DNA from: Syntrophotalea acetylenica
GTDB lineage: Bacteria > Desulfobacterota > Desulfuromonadia > Desulfuromonadales > Syntrophotaleaceae
Assembly (NCBI RefSeq): GCF_001888165.1
Contig: NZ_CP015455.1
Location: 1,482,001-1,546,000 of the forward strand
Length of the DNA: 64,000 nt
Direction: 5' to 3'
Under the pieces are notes generated by a model. The model had not been told where the DNA came from. It was given only the letters and a program-made list of their open reading frames with translations, and made no database searches. Both the position numbers and the translations under genes were made by a program. Every line of letters starts with the position of its first letter. The stretch's first letter is position 1. Positions 18,360-27,573 of this stretch are shown one piece after another.

Positions 18360-18516
18360 GAGTTGCCAGACTTTGGCCACGGAAGATTTTCTGTTTAACA
18401 CCAGTTCATTCCTGTGTAGGATAGCTCCGATCGCAAACCTGCGGCCATTGTCTGCGCCTGATCCCCGCCGCAACGGGTTTGCATAAATTCCTGCCACACC
18501 TGCAGAAGGAGAAACG

Positions 18517-19041
18517 ATGCTGGTTTTTGACGATGAAAAGAATGGCATGCTGCATATGGCCCGCATGATCTGTGCCGCCGCGCGGACCGCCCCTAAGGCA
18601 CGCAGCATCGACCTGCTGACCACGGCGATTCTGGACGGAGAAGAAAAGAACAGGCTTGCGGAGCATATGCGTCTTATTGCGGAGCGTGACGGGGTGGCCT
18701 TTTTTGCTCGCGATGCCGGCAATGTCTGTCAGGCCCCCCTGATCATAATGTTTGCCAGTAAAAATCAGCCGCTGGGCCTTCCTCATTGCGGCTATTGCGG
18801 GTTTGAAAATTGTCAGGCATTGCAGCGCGCCGGTGGTGTTTGCGCCTTCAACAGCGGTGATCTCGGCATCGCCATCGGTTCCGCCGTGAGCCGCGCCGCC
18901 GACCTGCGTCTCGACAACCGGATTCTCTACAGTGCGGGCAAGGCCGCGCTCGAGCTTGGATTGATGGGCAAGGATGCTGCTCTGGCTTACGGGCTGCCTC
19001 TTTCCATGACCGGCAAAAACCCGTTTTTCGACAGAAAGTAG
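18517..19041 (+). CDS. DUF2148 ferredoxin-like protein
   Basis: 174 residues. A Cys-rich patch, LPHCGYCGFENCQAL followed by GGVCAF, is the signature of DUF2148 (COG4739) and suggests an iron-sulfur cluster like that of four-Cys ferredoxin folds. AGAAGGAG precedes ATG 18517. It is separated from the upstream GTPase by 157 bp and from the Nudix gene by 9 bp. Its function is unknown; these proteins are common in strict anaerobes. Confidence 0.82.
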   Translation: MLVFDDEKNGMLHMARMICAAARTAPKARSIDLLTTAILDGEEKNRLAEHMRLIAERDGVAFFARDAGNVCQAPLIIMFASKNQPLGLPHCGYCGFENCQALQRAGGVCAFNSGDLGIAIGSAVSRAADLRLDNRILYSAGKAALELGLMGKDAALAYGLPLSMTGKNPFFDRK

Positions 19042-19050
19042 GGTGTGCGG

Positions 19051-19563
19051 ATGGCGGCGGAAGAGTGGTTTGATATCGTGGATGAGCAGGATCGGGTGGT
19101 GGGGCGGGCGCTGCGCTCCGAGTGCCATGGCAACCCCGGTCTGATTCATCGTGTCGCCCATGTCCTGGTTATTGATGGACAGGGGCGGTTGCTGCTTCAG
19201 AAACGGTCCTTGTGCAAGGATGTGCAACCCGGGCGCTGGGATACCAGCGTCGGCGGTCATCTTGACCCGGGTGAGGGGTATTACGAAGCGGCATTGAGGG
19301 AAATGCGCGAGGAGTTGGGGATTGATAATGTTGCCATACGGTTTTTATACCACTCCCGGCTTCGCAACGCCTTTGAATCGGAAAATGTTGCGACCTATCT
19401 GGCCCGGTATGACGGGGACATCCGGTTCGATCCGGTAGAAATCGACGCCGTGCGCTTTTTCTCCCCCGAGGAGATAGCAGCCCGGCTGGGCGAGGGTTTT
19501 TTTACCCCCAATTTCGAGCAGGAGTGGCATATGTTCAATGATTGGAGACATCAGTCCTTTTAA
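19051..19563 (+). CDS. Nudix hydrolase
   Basis: 170 residues. The Nudix box reads GGHLDPGEGYYEAALREM then REELGI, matching G-x5-E-x7-REUxEExGU exactly. The front part (EEWFDIVDEQDRVVGRALRSE, RLLLQKRS) and the WDTSVGGH element recall the Idi-like branch of Nudix proteins (YfcD type). It should hydrolyse a nucleoside diphosphate linked to another moiety; the substrate is unknown. ATG 19051 with TAGGG upstream is chosen over GTG 19045. It follows the DUF2148 gene by 9 bp. Confidence 0.87.
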   Translation: MAAEEWFDIVDEQDRVVGRALRSECHGNPGLIHRVAHVLVIDGQGRLLLQKRSLCKDVQPGRWDTSVGGHLDPGEGYYEAALREMREELGIDNVAIRFLYHSRLRNAFESENVATYLARYDGDIRFDPVEIDAVRFFSPEEIAARLGEGFFTPNFEQEWHMFNDWRHQSF

Positions 19564-20243
<680 letters not shown>

Positions 20244-20311
20244 GCCGACATGGGTTTTCGGAGCTTACGGTTATTTATTTCAACCGAGGTCAGTAAAAAG
20301 GAGCAATCGCA

Positions 20312-21721
20312 ATGACACCGAAACAGGTAATGGAATTTATCAAGGAAAACAACATCCAGATGGTGGATTACAAGTTCCTTGATTTCGTGGGCGTCTGGCA
20401 GCACGTATCGGTTCCTATCTGCGAATTCAGCGAAGATGTGTTTGAAGAAGGCCTGGGGTTCGACGGTTCTTCGATCCGCGGTTGGCAGCCTATTCATAAC
20501 AGCGACATGGCTATCATCCCCGACCCCAACACCGCCAAACGGGATCCTTTCATCAAGGTTCCGACCCTGAGCCTGATCTGCTGCATTTTCGATCCCATTA
20601 CCAAGGAAGGCTACAGCCGCGACCCGCGTTTCATCGCGCAAAAGGCCGAAGCCTATCTGAAATCCACGGGTATCGGCGATACCGCCTATTTCGGTCCCGA
20701 ACCCGAGTTTTTCATTTTTGACGATGTGCGTTTCAACTCCACCTGCAACGAGTCTTTCTATTGCGTCGATTCCAGCGAAGGTATCTGGAATACCGGCCGT
20801 GAAGAATTCCCCAACCTCGGCTACAAACCCCGCCACAAGGAAGGCTATTTCCCCTGCGCTCCCACCGACTCTCTGGTGGATCTGCGCAACGAGATGGTGC
20901 AGGTATGCCAGGAAGTCGGCATTCATATCGAGGCATCGCACCACGAAGTCGCTACCGGCGGCCAGTGCGAGATCGACTTTAAATTCGATTCGCTGCTGAA
21001 TAACGGCGATACCCTGCAGTGGTTCAAGTACATCATCAAAAACGTTGCCGTGCGCAATGGCAAAACCGTGACCTTCATGCCGAAGCCCCTGTTCGGTGAT
21101 AACGGCAGCGGCATGCACTGCCACGTCTCTATCTGGAAAGATGGCGTCAATACCTTTGCCGGCGATGGCTATTCCGGCCTGTCCAAGAACGCCCTGTACT
21201 TCATCGGCGGCATCATCAAGCACGCCAAGGCTCTTTGCGCTTTCACCAATCCCACCACCAACTCCTACAAGCGCCTGGTGCCCGGCTATGAAGCACCCGT
21301 CAATCTGGCCTATTCGGGTCGCAACCGCTCTGCCGCCTTGCGTATTCCCCAGGGCAACAGCCCCAAGGCCAAGCGCGTCGAATACCGTACTCCCGACCCG
21401 GCAGCCAACGGTTATCTGTGTTTCTCCGCTATCCTGATGGCCGGTCTTGACGGCATCGAAAACAAGATCGATCCGGGCGAACCGCTGGACAAGGACATCT
21501 ACGGGCTTCCCCCCGAGGAACTGGCCACCATCCCCAGCGTTGCCGGCAGCCTGCTTGAGGCTCTTGAGGCTCTCAAGGAAGATCATGCCTTCCTGCTCAA
21601 AGGCGACGTTTTCACCGAAGACGTTATCGAAAAGTGGATCGAGTACAAAACCCAGGCCGAAGTGGATCCCGTCCGCATGCGCCCGGTGCCCCTCGAATTC
21701 GCTCTGTACTACGATTGCTGA
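20312..21721 (+). CDS. glnA: glutamine synthetase, type I
   Basis: 469 residues, the full GSI length. Landmarks are FDGSSIRGW, the ATP/metal site [11 protein letters not shown], the [14 protein letters not shown] motif and [19 protein letters not shown]. Tyr397 in [10 protein letters not shown] aligns with the adenylylation site of the E. coli enzyme, so control by GlnE-type adenylylation is expected (GSI-beta class). It fixes ammonia into glutamine with ATP. It forms a unit with glnB, and a strong terminator follows the stop codon. Confidence 0.97.
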   Translation: MTPKQVMEFIKENNIQMVDYKFLDFVGVWQHVSVPICEFSEDVFEEGLGFDGSSIRGWQPIHNSDMAIIPDPNTAKRDPFIKVPTLSLICCIFDPITKEGYSRDPRFIAQKAEAYLKSTGIGDTAYFGPEPEFFIFDDVRFNSTCNESFYCVDSSEGIWNTGREEFPNLGYKPRHKEGYFPCAPTDSLVDLRNEMVQVCQEVGIHIEASHHEVATGGQCEIDFKFDSLLNNGDTLQWFKYIIKNVAVRNGKTVTFMPKPLFGDNGSGMHCHVSIWKDGVNTFAGDGYSGLSKNALYFIGGIIKHAKALCAFTNPTTNSYKRLVPGYEAPVNLAYSGRNRSAALRIPQGNSPKAKRVEYRTPDPAANGYLCFSAILMAGLDGIENKIDPGEPLDKDIYGLPPEELATIPSVAGSLLEALEALKEDHAFLLKGDVFTEDVIEKWIEYKTQAEVDPVRMRPVPLEFALYYDC

Positions 21722-21737
21722 GTTTTCGATCTGCAAC

Positions 21738-21768
21738 AAAAAAGCCCCCGCTGTGTCGGGGGCTTTTT
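21738..21768 (+). terminator. intrinsic terminator after glnA
   Basis: AAAAAAGCCCCCG pairs with CGGGGGCTTTTTT around CTGTGT, giving a strong hairpin with a T tract on both strands' logic, 17 bp after glnA. Confidence 0.92.
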
Positions 21769-21828
21769 TGTTGCACTCGGCGCCATCCGCACGATGCGCC
21801 GGAGCATAAAAAGGAATTCATTTTAAAA
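21748..21828 (+). repeat. 81 bp direct repeat, copy 1 (glnA terminator region)
   Basis: This stretch from the right half of the glnA terminator through CCGGAGCATAAAAAGG and ATTCATTTTAAAA recurs at 25051-25130 with a handful of differences. Shared runs include CGGGGGCTTTTT, TTGCACTCG and CGCCGGAGCATAAAAAG. Confidence 0.9.
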
Positions 21829-21935
21829 TGCTTCGTCCACAACGTCACAGTGGGTCGCCACCCCATGCCCGGAGTGGCTCAGGTTACCAGGGCGACCCTG
21901 CGGTTGTACTAGTTCTGTCCATACCTACCTTCCTT

Positions 21936-22339
21936 TCACTTGGTTGCCCGATACTGCTCGTCGCTGACATGTTCCAGCCATTTCACCGATTTGCCGTCGA
22001 ATTCCTCCTGAATCGCAATATGGGTCATGGATGTGATCGGCCCAGCGCCATGCCAGTGCTTCTCGCCGGGGGGAACCAGACCACGTCACCGGGCCGAATC
22101 TTTTCGATCGGCCCACCCTCGCGCTGCACCAGGCCGCTACCGGCGGTGACGATCAGGGTCTGGCCCAGCGGATGGGTGTGCCAGGCCGTCCGGGCACCGG
22201 GTTTAAAGACGACGTAAGCACCCGTGGTGCGCGCCGGTTCTTGCGGCTTGAGAAACAGCGGGTCGATGCGTACCGTGCCGGTGAACCAGGCGGCCGGTCC
22301 CTGGATCGAAGCCTGTGAACCGTTTCGTTGTATTTCCAT
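21936..22339 (-). pseudogene. cupin-domain protein, frameshifted
   Basis: From ATG 22339 the frame encodes a single-domain cupin with [18 protein letters not shown] and PGDVVWFPP, and then leaves the cupin pattern, stopping at 22025. The other frame continues it: [20 protein letters not shown] and so on to a stop at 21936. The switch is at a run of six G on the plus strand (22068-22073); one more base would restore the protein (about 134 residues). The metal-binding His residues lie on both sides of the break. It is divergent from an AraC regulator. Such small cupins are often called carboxymuconolactone or tetrahydromethanopterin-type proteins, but the role here is unknown. Confidence 0.8.
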
Positions 22340-22491
22340 TTTCTGTTCCCTTCGTGGTTTTTTTGACAGACCCTCATCTCGTTCAATCGTTGGAACTCCT
22401 TTACGGTTATAAGGCTACTCCCCGGAGGAACAATCCGGATAGACTGATCCTTTTTAATTCTTGCCCGAACCTCCAAAAATAATCTGAAATA

Positions 22492-22520
22492 TTGCCTGAT
22501 GAAGAAGGGGTTGGTATTAT
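22492..22520 (+). promoter_or_regulatory. sigma-70-type promoter of the araC-family gene
   Basis: TTGCCT (22492-22497) and TATTAT (22515-22520) with a 17 bp spacer, 27 bp before ATG 22548. Predicted from sequence. Confidence 0.55.
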
Positions 22521-22547
22521 CAAGACAACCGAAGCGAGGAAAATAGA

Positions 22548-23492
22548 ATGCAAAAACAAGATGTTGGTGATGCCGGACTTGCATTGGATAAGAGCGAACC
22601 GCTCAATGTGCTGGTGGCAGACATTGCCCGATGGACCACAGATTGTGATGAATTTCAAACACCTGTCCCGGGCTTGACCTTTTATCGCCATAATAAACCG
22701 ACCGAACCGAAACCCGGCCTGGCCGAACCCAGTATCTGCCTGATTGCGCAAGGGGCCAAGAGGATACATCTCGCGGACGAAATATTTGACTATGATGCCC
22801 ACAGGTACCTGCTTGCATCCGTTTATCTGCCGAGCTCGTATCAGGTCATTTCCGCCAGCCCCGAGGAGCCGTATCTTGGACTCGTACTGAAATTCGATAT
22901 GCGCGAGCTGTCGCGCCTGATGATCGACAGCAATCTTCCCGCACCGCGCAACAGGGCTATCGATCGATGCATGTCGACAGGCGAGGTCACCTTGCCCCTG
23001 CTGAGCGCTTTTCAAAGGATTGTCGCTCTGATTGACGAACCGGAAGATATCCCGATACTCGCCCCGATGCTGCACCGGGAAATCCTCTATCGCCTGCTGG
23101 TGGGCGATCAAGGGGACAGGCTTCGCCACATCGCCTCCAACGGTAGCCGCAGCCACCGGGTGGCGCGGGCCATCGAGTGGCTGAAAACCCATTTTGCCCA
23201 GCAATTGCGGGTCGACGAGCTGGCCGGAATCGCCAATATGAGCGCATCGAGTTTCCACAGCCACTTTCGCGCCATGACCTCCCTGAGTCCGCTGCAATAC
23301 CAGAAGCACCTGCGCCTGCAGGAGGCGCGGCGGCTGATGCTGGCGGAAGATCTGGATGCGACCAGGGCGGCCTTCCAGGTTGGGTACGAAAGCTCGTCTC
23401 AGTTCAGTCGTGAATACAGTCGGTTATTCGGGGCGCCGCCATTGCGGGATGTGATTAATCTGCGACAGGCGGCGGTTGGTGGGGAAGGGTGA
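22548..23492 (+). CDS. AraC-family regulator, YqhC-like
   Basis: 314 residues. The N-terminal half matches the AraC_N type sensor domain (LTFYRHNKPTEPKPGLAEPS, ICLIAQGAKRI). The C-terminal 100 residues have the two AraC helix-turn-helix motifs (LRVDELAGIANMSASSFHSH and RAAFQVGYESSSQFSREYSR). It sits between a divergent cupin gene and an iron alcohol dehydrogenase, the layout of E. coli yqhC-yqhD, where the regulator senses aldehydes. It probably activates the dehydrogenase gene. Evidence of the inducer is lacking. Confidence 0.85.
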   Translation: MQKQDVGDAGLALDKSEPLNVLVADIARWTTDCDEFQTPVPGLTFYRHNKPTEPKPGLAEPSICLIAQGAKRIHLADEIFDYDAHRYLLASVYLPSSYQVISASPEEPYLGLVLKFDMRELSRLMIDSNLPAPRNRAIDRCMSTGEVTLPLLSAFQRIVALIDEPEDIPILAPMLHREILYRLLVGDQGDRLRHIASNGSRSHRVARAIEWLKTHFAQQLRVDELAGIANMSASSFHSHFRAMTSLSPLQYQKHLRLQEARRLMLAEDLDATRAAFQVGYESSSQFSREYSRLFGAPPLRDVINLRQAAVGGEG

Positions 23493-23639
23493 GCGAATGA
23501 AAGGTTGCGCAAAACACCAAAGCAAGTAGGATCGGGCAAAAATCGAAGAGTTCCATGTATTTCTTGCTTCGCTGTAAGCCATTAATATTGGGGAAAGAAA
23601 AAAGCAAACTCCAAAACCACTTACAAATAAGGAGGCACC

Positions 23640-24788
23640 ATGCGCGACTTTACATTTTTCAACCCAACGAGAATCGAATTCGGCAAGGGCAAAGAAGCCA
23701 ATATCGGGCTATACCTTAAAGAGTTTGGCGTCGACAGCGCTTTGATTCTGTACGGGTCGGAGCGGGTGAAGAAGAACGGGCTGTTCGACCGCGTGGCCGC
23801 CTCCCTGGGAGAGCAGGGCATTGCCTTTGTCGAGTTGGGCGGGGTAATCAGCAATCCGCTGATCAGCCGCGTGCGCGATGCCGTCAAAATCGCCAAGGAA
23901 AAAGACCTGCAGGCCGTCGTGGCGGTGGGCGGTGGCTCGGTGCTGGATTCCGCCAAGGCCGTTGCCGCCGGCGCGAAATACGTCAACGACGTGTGGGATT
24001 TTTTTGTCGGCAAAGCCGTGGTCGAAGCGGCCCTTCCCGTATTCTCGATCATGACCCTGGCCGCTACCGGCAGCGAGATGAACATGGCCGGCGTCGTGAC
24101 CAATGATGAAACCCGGCAGAAATACGCCATCGTCTCCCCCCTGTTGTTTCCCAAGGTATCCGTCATCAATCCCGAACTGATGGCCAGCGTCCCCCGGGAC
24201 TATCTGGCCTATTCAGCTGTGGATGTTTTTTCTCACTGCCTCGATCTGTATTTCTCCGCCAGCTACCTTCCAGAATTCAGCGCCGAACTCATCGAGGCTA
24301 TCCTGAAAACCGTCATGCGCACCACGGATGCGTTGCTGAAAAATTCCAACGATTACGATGCGCGGGGCGAGTTCGCCTGGGCGGCAACCATGGCGCTGAA
24401 TGGCAATACCTTCGTCGGCGTCGAGGGCAACACCTACGACACCCACATGATCGAGCATGCCATGTCGGCGCTGTACAATGTGCCGCACGGTGCCGGGCTG
24501 GCGGTGGTGCTGCCCGCCTGGCTGAAGGACATCAAAAATCAGATGCCGGAGCGGTTTGAGCGATTCGCCGACAAGGTGTTCGGCGCCTCCGGCGTCGATG
24601 CCGGCATCGACAAGCTGACTGAATGGTTCAGCACCATCGGTGCCCCTGTCACCTTCGCCCAGGCGGGGCTCTCCGAGGACGCTGTCGATCCCATCGCCGA
24701 AAATGCTTTTGGCAATGCCAAACTCTGGAAGATGGATACGATGTACCCCCAGGAGCGAATCTCCAAAATTCTGAAATTGGCCGTCTAG
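23640..24788 (+). CDS. iron-containing alcohol dehydrogenase, YqhD/BDH-like
   Basis: 382 residues of the Fe-ADH family. The nucleotide-binding motif is VGGGSVLDSAKA; metal ligands are visible as an Asp and His in SAVDVFSHCLD, a His in HMIEHAMSA and a His in PHGAGLAVV. The start FTFFNPTRIEFGKG is typical of NADPH-dependent aldehyde reductase or butanol dehydrogenase members. AAGGAGG lies just before ATG 23640. It reduces short aldehydes to alcohols, probably under control of the AraC regulator upstream. Substrate range is inference. Confidence 0.9.
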   Translation: MRDFTFFNPTRIEFGKGKEANIGLYLKEFGVDSALILYGSERVKKNGLFDRVAASLGEQGIAFVELGGVISNPLISRVRDAVKIAKEKDLQAVVAVGGGSVLDSAKAVAAGAKYVNDVWDFFVGKAVVEAALPVFSIMTLAATGSEMNMAGVVTNDETRQKYAIVSPLLFPKVSVINPELMASVPRDYLAYSAVDVFSHCLDLYFSASYLPEFSAELIEAILKTVMRTTDALLKNSNDYDARGEFAWAATMALNGNTFVGVEGNTYDTHMIEHAMSALYNVPHGAGLAVVLPAWLKDIKNQMPERFERFADKVFGASGVDAGIDKLTEWFSTIGAPVTFAQAGLSEDAVDPIAENAFGNAKLWKMDTMYPQERISKILKLAV

Positions 24789-24853
24789 CCCGCATGAATC
24801 AAGCGGGCGAAGGGATTTGGAGTGAACGAAAACATCCATTGTTTTTCAACAGG

Positions 24854-25043
24854 TTAACTAGTATCCATCCGGAAACTCCGGATGGATACAGCGTAGTTTT
24901 CATATGGGAAACGAGCAATTTTTTGTTGTGGCAAGGAAATCAAGGGGTTGCGCGGAGGCGTACATCGGTACGCCGCACAAGCAAGCCTGCGGATTGACGC
25001 CGCCATGGCGGAAAAGGGCCGTTTCCGGATGAAAACTAACTAA
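24854..25043 (+). mobile_element. 190 bp MITE-like element
   Basis: It starts TTAACTAGTATCCATCCGG and ends CCGGATGAAAACTAACTAA. The outer 23 bp of the two ends are inverted repeats (19 of 23 match). The ends also match the ends of the insertion sequence at 28147-29843, but the interior (a GC-rich stretch with GGCGTACATCGGTACGCC) encodes no protein. It is best read as a non-autonomous element mobilised by that IS family. Confidence 0.75.
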
Positions 25044-25050
25044 TTGGCTT

Positions 25051-25130
25051 GCGCTGTGTCGGGGGCTTTTTGTTGCACTCGCCGCCATCCGCATGGTACG
25101 CCGGAGCATAAAAAGTGATTCATTTTAAAA
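25051..25130 (+). repeat. direct repeat, copy 2 (truncated glnA terminator copy)
   Basis: Matches 21748-21828 at about nine in ten positions, with one T fewer in the T tract. The left arm of the terminator hairpin is missing, so this copy should not terminate. It begins 7 bp after the right end of the MITE. Confidence 0.88.
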
Positions 25131-25164
25131 ACGGCCGGATTGTCCTTTTGAAGCGACCATCGGG

Positions 25165-25192
25165 TTGACAGGTCAGCACCTGGTGTTATCTG
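25165..25192 (+). promoter_or_regulatory. possible promoter of the moaD-like gene
   Basis: TTGACA (25165-25170) and TATCTG (25187-25192) with a 16 bp spacer, 83 bp ahead of the gene. Modest match. Confidence 0.4.
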
Positions 25193-25275
25193 GTTAAACA
25201 GTATCATCCGTAGGTCTTGGTTCCGTTTGCCTTGGGTCTGTCTGATCCGGCTGGGGGGAGAGGGAGAGGTGATTT

Positions 25276-25512
25276 ATGAAAGTGAACATCAAGTGCTTTT
25301 CGGGTCTGTCCCAGGAAAATGTTTGCGATCATCATGGCAGTAAAGCTTATGAAATCGGGGAGATGGCTACGGTCCTGGACCTGGTGAAGAGTCTTGAGTT
25401 CAATCCCGAGGATATCAAGATTGTTTTCGTTAATCACAAGGAAGTGGAGATGGATCATGTTTTGAAAGAAGGAGACCAGGTGGCTCTGTCGCCAAAAACC
25501 GGCGGTATGTGA
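25276..25512 (+). CDS. MoaD/ThiS-like sulfur-carrier protein
   Basis: 78 residues with a ubiquitin-like beta-grasp pattern: MKVNIKCFSGL at the front, EFNPEDIKIVFVNHKEVEMD in the middle, LKEGDQVALSPKTGGM at the end. The C-terminal GG of MoaD/ThiS is followed by one extra Met, which would have to be removed before adenylation. GAGAGG precedes ATG 25276. MoaD-type carriers supply sulfur to molybdopterin or other cofactors. No moaE or thiF gene is adjacent, though modD lies 1 kb away; a role in tungsten/molybdenum cofactor supply is a guess. Confidence 0.75.
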   Translation: MKVNIKCFSGLSQENVCDHHGSKAYEIGEMATVLDLVKSLEFNPEDIKIVFVNHKEVEMDHVLKEGDQVALSPKTGGM

Positions 25513-25635
25513 TCACTGCGGCGAAGGGCCTGAGAACAGTTTTTTTGCGATGAACCTGCAAGGCAACCGGGATTGCCGGCATTTCCGTAACAGGGCAGTG
25601 CCGGCAAGTTTCATAATTTAACAGAAAGGGTTGCG

Positions 25636-26478
25636 GTGGCCATGGTATCGTCCTTCAATTTCCGGCACATTTTCGGAACCGAAAAACCCATCATCGGCAT
25701 GATACACCTCAGGCCTCTGCCGGGGGCTCCGGGGTATCGGCCCGAGGCGGGCATGCCGGACATCATCGAGGCCGCGGAAGCCGACGCCCGGCGTTTGATC
25801 GAGGGCGGCATCGATGGCGTCCAGATTGAAAACCAGGGGGATCGGCCATTTCTCAAGCCTGCGCAGATCGGATTTGAAACCGTCGCCGCAGTGACCGCCG
25901 TGGTGTCGCATCTGCGCCAGCGGTTTCAGGTGCCCATGGGGGTGAACATTCATCTCAACGGCGTGAACCAGGCCCTGGCGATTGCCGCAGCGACAGGCTG
26001 CCAGTGGGTCAGGGCCTTCGAGTTGGCCAATGCCTATATCGCCGAGGCAGGGGTAATCGAAGCTGCCGGGCCCCAGGCGCTGCGCTATCGAAGGTTTCTG
26101 CAGGCGGAAAACCGGATCATGATTCTCGGCGATTTTCACGTCAAGCACGGCAGCCATCAGATCACTGCCGATAAAAGTTTGATTGCCCAGGCACAGGATG
26201 TGGAAGCCGCCCTGGCCGATGGTCTAATCCTGACCGGACATCAGACCGGCAGCCCGCCCCGAAGCGAGGATCTTGACGTGCTTCGCAAAACCATCAAGAT
26301 CCCCATGCTCATCGGCAGCGGACTCTCGCGGCAAAACATTCAGGATTTGCTGCCCCTGGCGGATGGCGCTATTGTCGGCAGCAGTTTCAAGCTGCAAGGC
26401 GATTTGCGAAATCCCGTTGACGGTTCTCTGGTCGAAAGCTTCATGAAAACCGCAAGGATCGTGCGGGGTGACGCCTGA
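25636..26478 (+). CDS. BtpA/SgcQ-family TIM-barrel protein
   Basis: 280 residues. IIGMIHLRPLPGAPGY at the start, DGVQIENQGDRPF, and the closing IGSGLSRQNIQ and DGAIVGSSFK strands match the BtpA (COG0434, SgcQ) family, a TIM barrel. In cyanobacteria BtpA is needed for photosystem I stability; elsewhere the members are unassigned and related to phosphate-binding barrels. The start is GTG 25636 with AAAGGG at 25625-25630; ATG 25642 is possible. It is convergent with modD. No function can be assigned here. Confidence 0.82.
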   Translation: MAMVSSFNFRHIFGTEKPIIGMIHLRPLPGAPGYRPEAGMPDIIEAAEADARRLIEGGIDGVQIENQGDRPFLKPAQIGFETVAAVTAVVSHLRQRFQVPMGVNIHLNGVNQALAIAAATGCQWVRAFELANAYIAEAGVIEAAGPQALRYRRFLQAENRIMILGDFHVKHGSHQITADKSLIAQAQDVEAALADGLILTGHQTGSPPRSEDLDVLRKTIKIPMLIGSGLSRQNIQDLLPLADGAIVGSSFKLQGDLRNPVDGSLVESFMKTARIVRGDA

Positions 26479-26515
26479 ATGTCGGTCGGCGTTTTTCCTG
26501 AAACTTGTGCCGCTT

Positions 26516-27367
26516 TTACGCCAGTGGCATGATACGCGCGCCGATGTCGCTGGTTTTGCCGGCAAAGACGGAAGACAGCACCAGGATATCGGCCCCTGTC
26601 GCTGCGTATTCCGATGCGTTTTTTTCGTTGATGCCGCCCGCCGCTGCTATTTTTATGGCCGGATAATCCTTTCGTACCTTGTCGATGACTGTTTTGAGCG
26701 TCTCCACGGGCATTTTGTCCAACTGGATGATATCGACGCCGGCCTGGGCAGCGCGCATGGCTTCCGCTTCATTTTCGACTTCCAGGGTCAGTTTTTTACC
26801 CGGGATTTCATTGCGTATCCGATCGAGTGCTGCCCAGAAGCTCTTTTGGCTTTCCATGAATACCTGGTGATGCCTGAAAACCAGCAGGGATTCGGACAGC
26901 CCCAGTCGGTGGGGGTGCGCTCCGCCGCACAACACGGCCTTGATGGTGACTTTCTTTCCGCCGGGAAACGACTTTCTGGAGGTTTCTACGGAAATCAGCG
27001 GATTGACTTTTTGTGCAAGATCGACAATTTTTCGGGTGCGTGTGGCGATGCCGGAGACGTGTTCAAGAAGACTCAGGCAGACCCGCCAACCGGCATGCAG
27101 AGTTCGCGCATTGCCTTCGGCCTCGAAAAAATCGGTATTGGGAGACAGGACGGTGCCGCTGGCGGTAATACGATTGATTTGCGCTCCCAGTTTTTTAAAA
27201 ATGCGCGCCGCCTCCTCGGTGCCGCAGATAACGGTCGGTTCCCGGGTGGAAAATACGATTTTACCGGGTTTGTCGCCGATGCCGAGGGATTCGGTGGTCA
27301 GATCCCCATAGGGAATGTCGTCCTCAATGATTTGATCGAGCCATGCTTCGGAAAAATATGTCGGCAT
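26516..27367 (-). CDS. modD: ModD-like nicotinate-nucleotide pyrophosphorylase homologue
   Basis: 283 residues. The sequence from MPTYFSEAWLDQIIEDDIPYG follows the ModD type of the NadC (quinolinate phosphoribosyltransferase) fold: EDDIPYGDLTTE, a VETSRKSFPGGK loop and AAAGGINEKNA near the end. ModD genes usually accompany molybdate ABC transporters, and their reaction is unproven. ATG 27367 has AAAGG about 8 bp upstream; the longer frame has no support. The nearby MoaD-like gene hints at molybdenum or tungsten metabolism. NadC itself is the alternative, but the ASGTVLSPNTDFFEAEG region fits ModD better. Confidence 0.78.
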   Translation of the reverse strand: MPTYFSEAWLDQIIEDDIPYGDLTTESLGIGDKPGKIVFSTREPTVICGTEEAARIFKKLGAQINRITASGTVLSPNTDFFEAEGNARTLHAGWRVCLSLLEHVSGIATRTRKIVDLAQKVNPLISVETSRKSFPGGKKVTIKAVLCGGAHPHRLGLSESLLVFRHHQVFMESQKSFWAALDRIRNEIPGKKLTLEVENEAEAMRAAQAGVDIIQLDKMPVETLKTVIDKVRKDYPAIKIAAAGGINEKNASEYAATGADILVLSSVFAGKTSDIGARIMPLA

Positions 27368-27483
27368 TGTAACACCTTTCTGGAAAATACCGGCAGAGTG
27401 GCGATCCTGGGGGATATGCCCCTGGTTGCCGGTTGTGAAAAATAAATCCTGCGCTGCATTACGTCCGGACGCCGGTTTGTTCC

Positions 27484-27497
27484 GCACGATATCGTGC
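27484..27497. promoter_or_regulatory. 14 bp palindrome between modD and the macrodomain gene
   Basis: GCACGATATCGTGC is a perfect palindrome in the 206 bp between two divergent genes. It may be an operator; no regulator is linked to it. Confidence 0.4.
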
Positions 27498-27573
27498 AGG
27501 ATATATAGCGCCTGCAAAAAAGGCAACACCGTTGACGGCAGATCCTCCGCCTTTTGACTCTCAGGGATGCCAC

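Larger units (their letters stand above)
24789..25275. other. 487 bp intergenic region with mobile-element debris
   Basis: No gene seen. It holds a weak GCCCGC/GCGGGC hairpin just after the alcohol dehydrogenase, a MITE (24854-25043), a truncated repeat of the glnA terminator region (25051-25130) and a possible promoter (25165-25192) for the MoaD-like gene. Confidence 0.75.

Noticed and set aside
25131-25275. Possible riboswitch in the moaD-like leader
   Set aside because: Considered a molybdenum cofactor riboswitch, but no conserved core was recognisable by eye.
27532-27573. Longer start of the macrodomain gene at 27532
   Set aside because: The extra 14 residues have no match and ATG 27574 has a ribosome-binding site.
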